From contig NZ_JAGPXT010000007.1 of the NCBI RefSeq assembly GCF_018070465.1, positions 186,001 to 250,000 of the forward strand: DNA of 64,000 bases, in the 5' to 3' direction. Position 1 is the stretch's first letter. Each line of letters opens with the position of its first letter. The notes under the pieces were generated by a model, which worked only from the letters and a program-made list of their open reading frames with translations, was not told where the DNA came from and ran no database searches. A program made the position numbers and the translations under genes. This document shows positions 29,283 through 38,258 of the stretch, one piece after another. Source of the DNA: Micromonospora sp. C95. GTDB lineage: Bacteria; Actinomycetota; Actinomycetes; Mycobacteriales; Micromonosporaceae.

Positions 29283-30367
29283 CGGCGGGCCTCCGACGAC
29301 ACGGCCGCGAGCCGATGGACGTCAACGACCCCCGCCTGGCCCGCTTCGAGGTGGTTCGCGAGGGTGCCCGCCGCGACGACATCGAGATCGTCCACTACGA
29401 ACCGCAGGTCGCCGCCGGTTCCAAGGCGGAGCGGCGGGTGGTCCGCACCGTGACGGCATTCTTCCTGGTCGCCGGGCTGTCCGCCACCGCCTTCCTCGTC
29501 GTCTACATCTGGTGGCCGTGGCGGTACCGGCTGGTCGGTGGCATCGAGGAGTACTACACCCCACTGCTGGGTCTGACCCTCGGCATCGCGCTGCTCACGC
29601 TGGGTTTCGGCGTTCTGGTTTGGGGCAAGCGGCTGCTGCCGAAGGAGGTGTCGATCCAGGACCGGCACGAAGGACCGGTACCCGCCGACGATCGGCACAT
29701 CACCGGCCAGACCATGATGTACATGGCCGACGAACTCGGTGTGAAGAGGCGTCCCCTGCTCGGGGTGTCCCTGCTCGCTGGTCTGCTCCCGGTCGGGGCG
29801 GTCGTCGCCGCCCCGCTGGTCGGCGGCCTCATCAAGGATCCGCACGACGATCGGGAACTGTTCCGCACCGGGTTCGCTCCCGCCGACGACGACGGCGCTG
29901 TCACCAGGATCCGGCTCGTCCGGGAGGACCGGCGGCCTGTCCGGCCGCTGGAGTTGCTGCCCGGCGCGCAGGTCACCGTGTTCCCGGGCATCCCGCACGG
30001 CGTCAGCAACCAGTACGCCGACTCCGTCACGCTGCTCATCCGGTTACGCGCCGAGGACGCCCTCGCCGCGCGGGAGAACAACCGTCGGGCCGGCAAGCAG
30101 GACTGGATGTGGGGAGACTTCATCGCCTACTCCAAGATCTGCACCCACGCCGGCTGCCCCGCCAGCCTCTACGAGCAACAGACCAACCGGTTGCTCTGCC
30201 CGTGCCATCAGTCCCAGTTCCTGATCACCGACAACGCGCGACCCGTCTTCGGGCCCGCCAGCCGGCCGCTGCCACAGCTGCCCATCGAGGTCGACGACGA
30301 GGGCTTCTTCGTCGCCAGCTCCGACTATCGCCAGCCCATCGGCCCTGACTTCTGGGAACGCCCCTGA
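29279..30367 (+). CDS. qcrA: Rieske iron-sulfur protein (QcrA-like)
   Basis: The protein is 362 residues. The actinobacterial three-helix form is visible: membrane segments ~58-79, 93-116 and 160-183. The twin-arginine motif KRRPLLG (156-162) precedes the third, which is exported by Tat in studied homologues. The 2Fe-2S ligands are Cys288, His290, Cys307 and His310, with Cys293-Cys309 forming the disulfide (CTHAGC and CPCH). A rare TTA codon encodes Leu256 (bases 30044-30046). No qcrB follows; the next gene is a lipoprotein. Confidence 0.93.
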   Translation: MTAGLRRHGREPMDVNDPRLARFEVVREGARRDDIEIVHYEPQVAAGSKAERRVVRTVTAFFLVAGLSATAFLVVYIWWPWRYRLVGGIEEYYTPLLGLTLGIALLTLGFGVLVWGKRLLPKEVSIQDRHEGPVPADDRHITGQTMMYMADELGVKRRPLLGVSLLAGLLPVGAVVAAPLVGGLIKDPHDDRELFRTGFAPADDDGAVTRIRLVREDRRPVRPLELLPGAQVTVFPGIPHGVSNQYADSVTLLIRLRAEDALAARENNRRAGKQDWMWGDFIAYSKICTHAGCPASLYEQQTNRLLCPCHQSQFLITDNARPVFGPASRPLPQLPIEVDDEGFFVASSDYRQPIGPDFWERP

Positions 30368-30408
30368 CGCCCTCCGGAGACGGAGCGCGGAACACGCGAG
30401 GAGGCACC

Positions 30409-31104
30409 GTGACGCGCATGGCCGGAGCGCTCCGGCGGGGATCGCTGCCGGGCGCGGCACTTGCCGTGTCGCTGCTCGCCGGCTGCGGCGCGGGTCAGCT
30501 CGCGGAGACGGCCGAGAAGGAGCCCTCCATCCAGGGGGTCAACCTGATGACCGACAACGGTGAGTACGCGGTGCGCGGTCTGCTCATCGAGTTCCCGGGA
30601 GCTGACGGCTACCGCGCCGGCGAGGACGCGCTGCTCAGCGCCGTCATCTACAACGACTCGAAGGATCCCGTCACGGTGACCGTGACCACCCAGGAGGCCC
30701 GGGACATCGTCATCGTCGATGCTGATCAGCCCATCCCTTCCCGGTCGGACACACCCGCTCCGCGCAGTCCCACCACCGCCAGCCCGGCGGCGACGGACGC
30801 TTCCCCGACCTCCGGCGGATCGCCCGGTGACGACGCGCCGCAGACCGGGCCCGCCCGGATCGACCTTCCGCCGCTGAGCTTCGTCCGGTTCAACGCACAA
30901 GCCGGCCGGTACTTCCAGCTCCTCGACCTCGACGAGACACTGCGTTCGGGGCAGAACGCCCAGGTCACCTTCGACTTCGGCAACGGGCGACGGGTCACCG
31001 GCCCGGCACCGGTCGCCGCGGCCCTGACCCCCGTGCCACCACCACCGCCGATCATCGAACCCGAGGACGCCGAAACCCACGACGGAGCCGACCACGACGA
31101 TTGA
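30409..31104 (+). CDS. Lipoprotein, probable copper-chaperone-like (DUF461/PCuAC-type) protein
   Basis: The protein is 231 residues with a GTG start and GAGGAGG upstream. Lipobox LLAGC anchors it outside the membrane. The fold pattern (an N-terminal strand GEYAVRGLLIEFPG, then LSAVIYNDSKDPVTVTV, and LDETLRSGQNAQVTFDFGNG) resembles actinobacterial PCuAC/DUF461-type lipoproteins that deliver copper to oxidases. A Ser/Pro-rich insert (~108-140) interrupts the domain, and no Met/His copper cluster is obvious, so the copper role is tentative. It is in the qcrC-qcrA operon. Confidence 0.65.
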   Translation: MTRMAGALRRGSLPGAALAVSLLAGCGAGQLAETAEKEPSIQGVNLMTDNGEYAVRGLLIEFPGADGYRAGEDALLSAVIYNDSKDPVTVTVTTQEARDIVIVDADQPIPSRSDTPAPRSPTTASPAATDASPTSGGSPGDDAPQTGPARIDLPPLSFVRFNAQAGRYFQLLDLDETLRSGQNAQVTFDFGNGRRVTGPAPVAAALTPVPPPPPIIEPEDAETHDGADHDD

Positions 31105-31109
31105 GGACG

Positions 31110-32057
31110 ATGGGCAGCACCATGGCGCGGTTCCTGGAAATACTGTGGGACACGAGCAGCGTGAACGGTCGCCTCGTGACCAGTGTCGTCCTGGCTCTGT
31201 TGGCGTTCGTCGTCGCCGCCCTGGCCGGTCGGCTGGCCACGATCAGGGTGCAGGACACCACCAACCGCTACTACCTCCGCAAAGCGGTGCACTACCTGAT
31301 CGTGGCGGCGCTGCTGTTCGCCCTGGCCCTGCTGTGGCGGCCGTTCGCCGGTCGCGTCGGCGTCGTCGTCGGCCTGCTCGCCGCCGGCCTCGCGCTGGCC
31401 CTGCAGGAGGTCCTCGGCGCCTTCGCCGGCTGGGTGAGCATCCTCACCGGCCGGCAGTTCCGGGTCGGCGACCGCATCCAGATGTGCGGCGTACGCGGCG
31501 ACGTCCTGGACATCACCCCATTGCGAACCCGGATCCTGGAAAGCGGCTCCTCGTCCGATCCGGAGTCCTGGATCCGGGGCCGCCAGTACACCGGGCGGGT
31601 GGTGTCACTGTCGAATCGTTTCGTGTTCACCGCGCCGGTGTTCAACAGCAGCACGGTGCTGGACCACCTGTGGGAGGAACTGACCCTGCCGGTCCCCTAC
31701 GAGGCGGACTGGCACCTGGCGGAGCGCATCCTGTGCGAAGAGGCGCAGAACATCTCCTCCACCACCGAGGCGCAGCGCGCCATCGAGCAGATGCGCCACC
31801 GCTACCCGGTCGCCGAGGCCGAGGTGGATCCTCGGGTATTCATCCGGGCCACCCCGAACTGGATAGAACTGTCCGCCCGGTTCGTGGTGCCGGTACGCGC
31901 CGCCCGACAGGTCAAGGACCAGGTCACCAGGCGAGTGCTCGACCGCTTCACCGAGAACGGCCTCCGGGTCGCCTCCGTGACCCAGGACATCACCGTCCAT
32001 CCCCCGCCACCAGGAGCTTCCACTCAACCCGTCGCACCCGCTACCGGGCGGCCCTGA
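31110..32057 (+). CDS. MscS-family mechanosensitive channel-like protein
   Basis: The protein is about 315 residues. The start is uncertain among 31101 (TTG), 31110 and 31122; it lies at or inside the end of the lipoprotein gene. Three N-terminal helices lead to the pore helix (GLLAAGLALALQEVLGAFAG) and the beta domain (RQFRVGDRIQMCGVRGDVLD). The family vents osmolytes under tension. The cytoplasmic part includes a segment (TRILESGSSSDPESWIRGRQ) unlike small MscS. Its position in an electron-transport cluster is unusual. Confidence 0.85.
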   Translation: MGSTMARFLEILWDTSSVNGRLVTSVVLALLAFVVAALAGRLATIRVQDTTNRYYLRKAVHYLIVAALLFALALLWRPFAGRVGVVVGLLAAGLALALQEVLGAFAGWVSILTGRQFRVGDRIQMCGVRGDVLDITPLRTRILESGSSSDPESWIRGRQYTGRVVSLSNRFVFTAPVFNSSTVLDHLWEELTLPVPYEADWHLAERILCEEAQNISSTTEAQRAIEQMRHRYPVAEAEVDPRVFIRATPNWIELSARFVVPVRAARQVKDQVTRRVLDRFTENGLRVASVTQDITVHPPPPGASTQPVAPATGRP

Positions 32058-32153
32058 ACCCCGCTGCCACCATCCGTCGGGTCGTCGGGTGGCTTCCGCG
32101 TCGCCGAGGTCTGTGGTCTGATGTCGCCACCCTCGCAGGAAGGAGACGAGAAC

Positions 32154-32525
32154 ATGGCCGTCGACCCGACCGGTCGGGATCTGAAGGAGTTCCTCGCCGT
32201 CGACACCGAGGAGCCGGTGGTGATGCTCAACCTGCTGCGCTTCGCCGACGGCGGGCGCGAATCGTACGAGCGGTACGCCGCCGCGTTGCGCGACACCTTG
32301 CTTCCCCGATACGGCGGCAAGGTGCTCTACGCCGGCGACGGCGGGCCGGCCTTGGTCGCCGAGCAGGGCCAGGAGTGGGACGCGGTGCTCCTGGTGCGGT
32401 ATCCCAGCCGTACGGCGTTCAGCCGGATGGTCGCCGACCCTGAGTACCAGCAGGTCACCACGTGGCGAACCGTCGCGCTACAGGAAGCCGTCCTGCAACC
32501 GACCACGCCCTGGGGCAGCAGCTGA
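32154..32525 (+). CDS. DUF1330-type small protein
   Basis: The protein is 123 residues with a strong AGGAAGGAGA ribosome site. A ferredoxin-like dimeric alpha/beta barrel pattern is present (PVVMLNLLRFADGGRESYERY, abridged; AVLLVRYPSRTAFSRMVADP). It belongs to the DUF1330/EthD-like group. No catalytic role is known. It is convergent with the LtrA-type gene 58 bp away. Confidence 0.75.
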   Translation: MAVDPTGRDLKEFLAVDTEEPVVMLNLLRFADGGRESYERYAAALRDTLLPRYGGKVLYAGDGGPALVAEQGQEWDAVLLVRYPSRTAFSRMVADPEYQQVTTWRTVALQEAVLQPTTPWGSS

Positions 32526-32583
32526 CCAGCAGGCCCGCGTCCCGCCGCCGACCGGTACGCGACGTCGGACGGGCGACCCGCGG

Positions 32584-33879
32584 TCAGAGATGTCGGGACC
32601 GCCACTCGCTGGCAGCCTCCTCGACCACCCGCTCCTCGGCGCTGACCGATGTCTTGATCCGCGTCCGCGCATCGCCGGCGCTGAACCGCTGGACCAGCAC
32701 GAGGGCACCGCAGACCGACACCAGCGCGGCCAGCGCCACGAGGGGGGTGAGAGCGGCCGCCGGCACCGCCAGCAGACCGACGACGACCGCCGCGACAAGT
32801 GCGGTGGGCCGCAGCCGATTGAATGTGCGCGCCGCGACGGCCACTCCGGTCAGCAGGTAGAGGGCGACACTTCCGTACAGGACGGACACGGCTGGCCAGG
32901 GCAGCGGTGCAGCCTCGGGCATGGCGACCGCCTCGATCACCAGTTTCAGCCCGAGGGCGGTGCCGACGATCGCGACGATGCTGACGAAGTGCAGGTAGGA
33001 GAAGACGTCTCGGGCGAGGGTGATCCGCTCCGGGCCCCGGGTGCCGTGCATCGCCAGCTCGACGCTCGGCAGCAGCGTGTCGAAGTGCAGCCACCACAGC
33101 GTCGCCAGCAACGCGATGCCGAGCACGGAGCCGATGATCACCGGCGCGGTCAGGGCGAGCCGGTCGAACCGGCCCGGGCCGAGCCCGAGCGAGATGACCG
33201 CTTCACCGAGAGCGATGATGACGATCAGCGCGTGCCGCTCCGCCCAGTGCCCGGCCGAGGCGACGGACCAGCGGGTGTACGGCAGGAACAGACCGATCGA
33301 GTACTCGACCAGCAGAGCGGCGGCCCACAGCGCGAGGCGCACGTCGAGGACGGCTTCCGCCGGCACCCATCGGCTCGCGGAGGCCGCCAATCCGACCAGC
33401 GCTGCCGCCACCGCCGCCGGCAAGCTGATCAACATGAGCTGCCGACGGCTGCGCCCGGCGGCGCTGAGCGCAAACAGGAACGCGACCAGGGTCAGGGCCC
33501 GCAGGACCAGGTAGGCGACGGCGAACACCACCGGACCGGTCAGGTCATCCGGTTGGTTGAGAAACGCCTGCGGAATGCTGATGGCCAGCACGAACGCGGC
33601 GGCCATGACCCCGAAACCGAACACGGGTAGCAGGCCGTAGTCGGCGCGGACCAGGTTGCCCAGGCTGGCGAACGTCGTCCAGCACCACCAGAGCAGGGCC
33701 AACACGACCACGCCGGACAGCACTGCCTGCGTGGTGACTTCGACGGACACCAGGCCGGCCACGTTGAGGAACGCGAACACGAAGATCAGGTCGAAGAACA
33801 GCTCCAACCGGGTGACCCGAGAGCCGGGCATGACCGGCCGCAGCCAACGGGACCGGCGCAGCGGCGGCGGAGCACTCAC
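32584..33879 (-). CDS. Low-temperature-requirement A (LtrA) family membrane protein
   Basis: The protein is 431 residues. The GTG at 33879 overlaps the stop of the upstream MFS gene (GTGA), which supports it over a longer start at 33933. The signature TRLELFFDLIFVFAF opens a protein with 10 or more membrane helices, and the internal motif HWAERHALIVIIALGEAVI is diagnostic of the family. Its biochemical role is unknown. It is translationally coupled to a transporter. Confidence 0.9.
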   Translation of the reverse strand: MSAPPPLRRSRWLRPVMPGSRVTRLELFFDLIFVFAFLNVAGLVSVEVTTQAVLSGVVVLALLWWCWTTFASLGNLVRADYGLLPVFGFGVMAAAFVLAISIPQAFLNQPDDLTGPVVFAVAYLVLRALTLVAFLFALSAAGRSRRQLMLISLPAAVAAALVGLAASASRWVPAEAVLDVRLALWAAALLVEYSIGLFLPYTRWSVASAGHWAERHALIVIIALGEAVISLGLGPGRFDRLALTAPVIIGSVLGIALLATLWWLHFDTLLPSVELAMHGTRGPERITLARDVFSYLHFVSIVAIVGTALGLKLVIEAVAMPEAAPLPWPAVSVLYGSVALYLLTGVAVAARTFNRLRPTALVAAVVVGLLAVPAAALTPLVALAALVSVCGALVLVQRFSAGDARTRIKTSVSAEERVVEEAASEWRSRHL

Positions 33880-35177
33880 TCGGCCATTCTGGGCGGAGAG
33901 GCGGCAGTCGAATCTGGTTTCCGCCGATTGCACGGGTGCGGCGTCCGCCCGTGCCCCTCACCTCCGAGTCGACCCGCTTCGGCCGGCGGACGCCGCTGGC
34001 GGCCGAACGCGCGCATCGCGAGCGCGCCGACGAACGGGCCCGGGGCGAGCAGCAGGAACGCCCAGCGCCAGCCGACCGCGTCGGCCAGGACCGGAACGAG
34101 TTGGATGGTGACGACGGTCAGGGCGAAACCGATGGCCGTCTGCGCGGTGAGCGCGGTTCCGACGTACCGCTTGTCGGCGACCTCACTCAGGGCGGTCGAG
34201 AAGACGCCGGAGTCCGCGATCACCGCCGCACCCCACACCACAACCAGCAGTACGACGGCGCCGGGTGGCGCGGTGAAGAACAGCGGTGAGGCCAGGCAGC
34301 AGGCACCGCTGACCACCAGGGCGGTGAAGGCGGCCCGGGGGCGCCCGAACCGGTCCGCAGCCCACCCGCCGGCCAGGCATCCGGCGATCCCGGCGAGGCC
34401 GATGGCCAGGAACGCGAGCAGGCTGACGTGCACACCGTCACGGCCGGTCCGGGCCGCCGTACCCGCGATCAGGAAGCTGGGCAGCCAGGTCCAGAGCGCG
34501 TACAGCTCCCACATGTGTCCGAAGTAGCCCAGGTTCACCAGCCGGGGACCACGCTGGGCGAACATCGCCAGGGCGTACCGGGGGTACGGACGCGGTGCCG
34601 TGCCCGGGGCGAGCTGCGGACCTTCCCGCACCAGGGTCACCGCCAGCACCGCACCGAGCAGCGCACAGCCGGCCGCGGTGCCCATCACGCCGCGCCACGG
34701 CAGGTCACCCAACCCGTCGATCAGGTGTGGCAGTGCCGAGCCGAGGGTCAGCGCGCCGATCATGACGCCGAACGCAAGTCCCCGGCGGGCCGGCGGTGCC
34801 CAGGACGCGGTCAGCTTCATGCCGACCGGGTACACCCCGGCCAGGAAGACACCGGTGAGGAAGCGCAACGGGATGGCCCCGGCCAACCCGTCGACGGTGA
34901 GGGCGAAGACGCCGGTGCAGGCGGCGGCGAGCATCGCGCAGCCGGCCATCAGCAGGTGCGGCCTGATCCGGTCGGCCAGGTTCAGCACGGTCGAGGTGAT
35001 GGCACCGGTGACGAACCCGAGTTGCACGGACGCGGTCAGCCACACCGACGCGGCGGCACCGATCTGCCACGACTCGCGTAGCGCCGGCACCACGGCGGAG
35101 GCCGAGAACCACACCGCCAGGCTGAGCACCTGGACGGCAGCGACAAGCGCCCGCTGTGTCCCGGGTCGTGACATCAT
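33876..35177 (-). CDS. MFS transporter
   Basis: The protein is 433 residues with 12 predicted membrane helices. The central loop is short (REGPQLAPGTAPRPYPRY), and the pattern LAVWFSASAVVPALRESW and GWAADRFGRPRAAF is that of major-facilitator permeases. GAGGAGC precedes the start (ATG 35177, with a second ATG next to it). The substrate is unknown. The 248 bp upstream contain no gene. Confidence 0.88.
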   Translation of the reverse strand: MMSRPGTQRALVAAVQVLSLAVWFSASAVVPALRESWQIGAAASVWLTASVQLGFVTGAITSTVLNLADRIRPHLLMAGCAMLAAACTGVFALTVDGLAGAIPLRFLTGVFLAGVYPVGMKLTASWAPPARRGLAFGVMIGALTLGSALPHLIDGLGDLPWRGVMGTAAGCALLGAVLAVTLVREGPQLAPGTAPRPYPRYALAMFAQRGPRLVNLGYFGHMWELYALWTWLPSFLIAGTAARTGRDGVHVSLLAFLAIGLAGIAGCLAGGWAADRFGRPRAAFTALVVSGACCLASPLFFTAPPGAVVLLVVVWGAAVIADSGVFSTALSEVADKRYVGTALTAQTAIGFALTVVTIQLVPVLADAVGWRWAFLLLAPGPFVGALAMRAFGRQRRPPAEAGRLGGEGHGRTPHPCNRRKPDSTAASPPRMAE

Positions 35178-35425
35178 CCACGCTCCTCGACTGCCACCTG
35201 GCGGTCATCTTGGTGCCTGGCGGACCGAGGGCTGCGCCACCGCCTTCCGGCGGCCGTCGCGGACGCTCGTTGCCGTGCCCCGGCCCAACTTCGCGCACAC
35301 GTCGGGGTCTGCGCCAGCTGCCGTGACACCACCCACAATCGCTAAACCGTCCTAGGATGATGGCGACGACCCTGGTGGAACGAGCTGCGGGAAGGCCGAC
35401 CGGCAGGATGTCGCCGCTGATGGAT

Positions 35426-36475
35426 CTACGGGACCAGGACGATCTTTCCCACGTGCTGCCGACGGGCGAGTTCCTCCTGGGCGTCGGCGGCCCGGTGCAG
35501 CGGGAAGGTCGTCGCGATGACGGGTGCGATCTCACCCCGCCGAGCCAGGTCCATCAGGAGTTCGAAGTGTGCGGGAGTGTGCATCGCGGAGCCGATCAGC
35601 TGCGCGTTGTGCAGGTAGAGGCGGCGCACGTCGAAGTCCACCCGGTAACCGCCGAGCGCACCGGCGATGACCCACCGGCCACCGTCGCGCAACAGGGGCA
35701 GGCCCTCGCTCACGAGGTCGCCGGCGACGACGTCGAGCCCGACGTCGATGCCGTCCGGGGCGATGGCGCGGACCTGCTCGACGACGTCCTTCGCGCGGTC
35801 CAGCACGTCGTGTGCTCCCGCTCCGCGCACCGCGTCGATCTTCTCCCCGCTGCTGATGGCCAGCACCCGCGCGCCGCGCGCCCGGGCGATCTGCACCAGC
35901 GCCAGCCCCACGCCGCCGGAGGCCCCCGAGACCAGGACGGTCTCCCCGGCCCGCAGCCGGCCCCGCTCGATCATGCCCAGCGCCGTGCCGTACGCGGTCG
36001 GCAACGCGGCGAGCTGATCGTCCGCGAGCGGCGAATCGGTCATGTCGTGCACCTGCCGCGCCGGTGCGGTCACGTACTCGGCGTAGCCACCGTCGCGTTC
36101 GCTGCCCATCAGGCCGACCGGGTTCGCGTCCGGCCCGTCGGCGTCGTAGATCGCCGGATCGACGACCACCCGCCGGCCGACGAGGCTCGCGTCCACGCCG
36201 GGCCCCACCGACACGACCCGGCCGGCCACGTCGGCGCCCTGGATGCGGGGGAACTCGATCGGCCCCCGCCAGCCCGACCGCGCCTGCGGGTCCCCCGGGC
36301 GACCGTAGGCACCCTCCCTGGTCCACAGGTCGGTGTTGTTGAGCGCCACCGCGCCGACCCGGACCAGCACCTCCCCCGCCGCCAGGGCGGGCACCGGCAC
36401 CTCCGCCTCGGTCAGCACGTCCGGTCCACCGTGCCGGCCGATCCGCACGGCACGCATTGTCGTAGGCACCGCCAC
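35426..36475 (-). CDS. Zinc-independent NAD(P)H:quinone oxidoreductase-like (MDR family)
   Basis: The protein is 349 residues. GTG 36475 is spaced six bases from GGAGGGGG; an in-frame ATG at 36457 is the alternative. The MDR fold has an N-terminal GroES-like part (VGAVALNNTDLWTREGAYG) and the cofactor site VLVSGASGGVGLALVQIA. No catalytic-zinc Cys is seen. It probably reduces quinones or enones with NADPH. It is divergent from a TetR gene, and two TetR-type palindromes lie between them. Confidence 0.87.
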   Translation of the reverse strand: MAVPTTMRAVRIGRHGGPDVLTEAEVPVPALAAGEVLVRVGAVALNNTDLWTREGAYGRPGDPQARSGWRGPIEFPRIQGADVAGRVVSVGPGVDASLVGRRVVVDPAIYDADGPDANPVGLMGSERDGGYAEYVTAPARQVHDMTDSPLADDQLAALPTAYGTALGMIERGRLRAGETVLVSGASGGVGLALVQIARARGARVLAISSGEKIDAVRGAGAHDVLDRAKDVVEQVRAIAPDGIDVGLDVVAGDLVSEGLPLLRDGGRWVIAGALGGYRVDFDVRRLYLHNAQLIGSAMHTPAHFELLMDLARRGEIAPVIATTFPLHRAADAQEELARRQHVGKIVLVP

Positions 36476-36496
36476 CAGCTGCCCCCTCCAGAAGTA

Positions 36497-36533
36497 CACT
36501 GATCTGTGAACCACCAGCGTACAGCGATCGGTG
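36497..36533. promoter_or_regulatory. Tandem TetR-type operators
   Basis: Two 12-bp palindromes, CACTGATCTGTG (36497-36508) and CAGCGATCGGTG (36522-36533), share the form CANNGATCNGTG. They lie 25 bp apart in a longer direct repeat that begins GTACA. They occupy the 72-bp divergent region, so a bound TetR dimer would block both promoters and the ribosome site of the regulator gene. Confidence 0.65.
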
Positions 36534-36547
36534 AGGAGGAGCCCCGG

Positions 36548-37141
36548 ATGCCGGAAACGCGGTCCCGCACCCCGGCTGGCCAGCGCATTCTGGCCGCCGC
36601 CGAGGAGCTTTTCTACGACCGCGGGATCACCGCGGTCGGCGTGGATCTCATCGCCGAGCACTCGGGTCTGACGAAACGGACCCTGTACAACCAGTTCGGC
36701 TCGAAGGACCACCTCGTGACCGCCTACCTCACCGAGCGCGACCAGCGCTGGCGCGCACTCGTCCGCGACACCGTCGACACGTGCGCCGATCCGGTCGAGG
36801 CGGTCACCGCACCGTTCGACGCGCTGCGGACCTGGAGCAGGACCAACACCCGCGGCTGCGCGTTCATCAACGCGCTGGCCGAACTCCCGGACCCGGCGCA
36901 TCCCGCCCACCGCATCGCCGCGGACCAGAAGCACTGGCTGCTGAATCTCTTCGGGGAACTGGCCACCGCGGCAGGCTGCGCACAACCCGCCCGCCTGGCC
37001 ACCCGGCTCCTCGTGCTGCACGAGGGCGCTCTCGCCACCCAGCCACTCGCCCTCGACACCCTCGCGGAGAGCACCGGCCTGGCCCGCAGCCTCGTTCGCG
37101 CCAGCCTCGAGACCGGCGGATTGGAAGGTACCCAGCGATGA
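36548..37141 (+). CDS. TetR/AcrR-family repressor
   Basis: The protein is 197 residues from the ATG at 36548, preceded by GAGGAGGA. N-terminal HTH: GQRILAAAEELFYDRGITAV, then LTKRTLYNQFGSKDHL. The C-terminal ligand domain (WSRTNTRGCAFINALAEL) is of the type found with quinone reductases and drug-responsive genes. It probably represses the divergent reductase and its own hydrolase operon. Its stop overlaps the hydrolase start by 4 nt. Confidence 0.92.
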   Translation: MPETRSRTPAGQRILAAAEELFYDRGITAVGVDLIAEHSGLTKRTLYNQFGSKDHLVTAYLTERDQRWRALVRDTVDTCADPVEAVTAPFDALRTWSRTNTRGCAFINALAELPDPAHPAHRIAADQKHWLLNLFGELATAAGCAQPARLATRLLVLHEGALATQPLALDTLAESTGLARSLVRASLETGGLEGTQR

Positions 37142-37893
37142 TCCCGACCGTCCCGCTTGCCCGTGACGTCGATGGCGCCGGACCACTCCTGGTCGCGATC
37201 CATGGCATGGCCGAGGACCGCCGTTCCTGGGCTCGGGTGCCGCTGGCCTCGCACTTCCGTACGGTTCGCGTCGACCTGCGCGGCCATGGCACCTCGCCAC
37301 GAGTGCCGCCGTACGACCCGCTGAGCATGGCAGGCGACCTGCACGAACTCGTCCGTGCCCTGGGAATCGAACAAGATCCCCTGGTCGTGGGGCACTCGTA
37401 CGGCGGGGTGGTGGCCACTGCCTACGCCGCCCGTTTCCCGACGCGCGGTGTGGTCACCGTCGACCAGACACTCGACGTGAAACCGCTGTCGGCACGAGTG
37501 GCCGGGGCCCTGCGAGGGGAGAGTTTCGCCGAGGTCATGACGTCGGCGTTGGCCAGGATGTACGGGCAGTTGGACACCGCCGTCGCCGACGAGATCAGCA
37601 GAAGCCGGACGCTGCGCCAGGACGTACTGCTCGGCGCGTGGGCGCCCCTGCTCGACCTCGAACCGCCGGAACTGGCAGCGTTCATGGCGAACGTGATGAC
37701 GATGCGGCAGCCCACACCCTTCCTGTCGCTGCACGGCCTACCCGTGGCCGACGACTACCCAGCCTGGTTGGGCAGTCGAATTCCCGGTGCGGTCGTCGAG
37801 ATGTCGCCCACCGTCACCCACTACCCCCACCTGGCCGACCCGTCCTGGTTCGTACAGCGGCTGGCGGCCTTCGACAGCACCCTCGGGCGCTGA
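37138..37893 (+). CDS. Alpha/beta hydrolase
   Basis: The protein is 251 residues, translationally coupled to the TetR gene (ATGA). It shows the oxyanion hairpin LLVAIHGMAEDRRSW, RGHGTSPR, the nucleophile elbow GHSYGG (Ser at about residue 85) and a terminal His in THYPHLADP. No signal peptide is seen. The substrate is unknown; as part of a TetR-controlled unit it may act on the regulator's ligand. Confidence 0.88.
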   Translation: MIPTVPLARDVDGAGPLLVAIHGMAEDRRSWARVPLASHFRTVRVDLRGHGTSPRVPPYDPLSMAGDLHELVRALGIEQDPLVVGHSYGGVVATAYAARFPTRGVVTVDQTLDVKPLSARVAGALRGESFAEVMTSALARMYGQLDTAVADEISRSRTLRQDVLLGAWAPLLDLEPPELAAFMANVMTMRQPTPFLSLHGLPVADDYPAWLGSRIPGAVVEMSPTVTHYPHLADPSWFVQRLAAFDSTLGR

Positions 37894-37901
37894 CATCGAC
37901 G

Positions 37902-38192
37902 TCAGTCCTCCCCGACGACCTTGACGTCCTTCCAGAACGCGACCCGGTCTCGGATCATCTCGGCCTCGGGCAGCGGCTGCGGGTAGTACCAGACCGCGTC
38001 CGCACTGGTCCGCCCGTCGTGCTCCAGCGTGTAGTACGACGCCGTGCCCTTCCACGGGCAGACCGTGTGGGTGTCGGAGTCCCGCAGCAGGTCGTCGCGG
38101 AGCGCGGCACGGGGGAAATAGTGGTTGCCCTCGACCACGACGGTGTCCGGGCTCTCGGCGATGACCAGGTCGTTCCAGACGGCTTTCGGCAT
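37902..38192 (-). CDS. DUF427-domain protein
   Basis: The protein is 96 residues. The short all-beta domain with MPKAVWNDLVIAES, VVEGNHYFPRAAL, VCPWKGTASYYTLE and YYPQPLPEAEMIRDRVAFW is the typical DUF427 layout. The conserved Cys/Trp segment (CPWKG) is intact. Function is unknown; these proteins are common and small in actinobacteria. Confidence 0.9.
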   Translation of the reverse strand: MPKAVWNDLVIAESPDTVVVEGNHYFPRAALRDDLLRDSDTHTVCPWKGTASYYTLEHDGRTSADAVWYYPQPLPEAEMIRDRVAFWKDVKVVGED

Positions 38193-38258
38193 GCTCCAAG
38201 CCTAGGCCGGCCCGCTCCGCGTCGGTCGGGTGTCTGAGCGGTGGATTCAGATGCGGCG

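Noticed and set aside
35178..35425. A missing gene in the 248-bp gap upstream of the MFS gene
   Set aside because: Open frames there are shadows without ribosome sites; no domain or RNA structure was seen.
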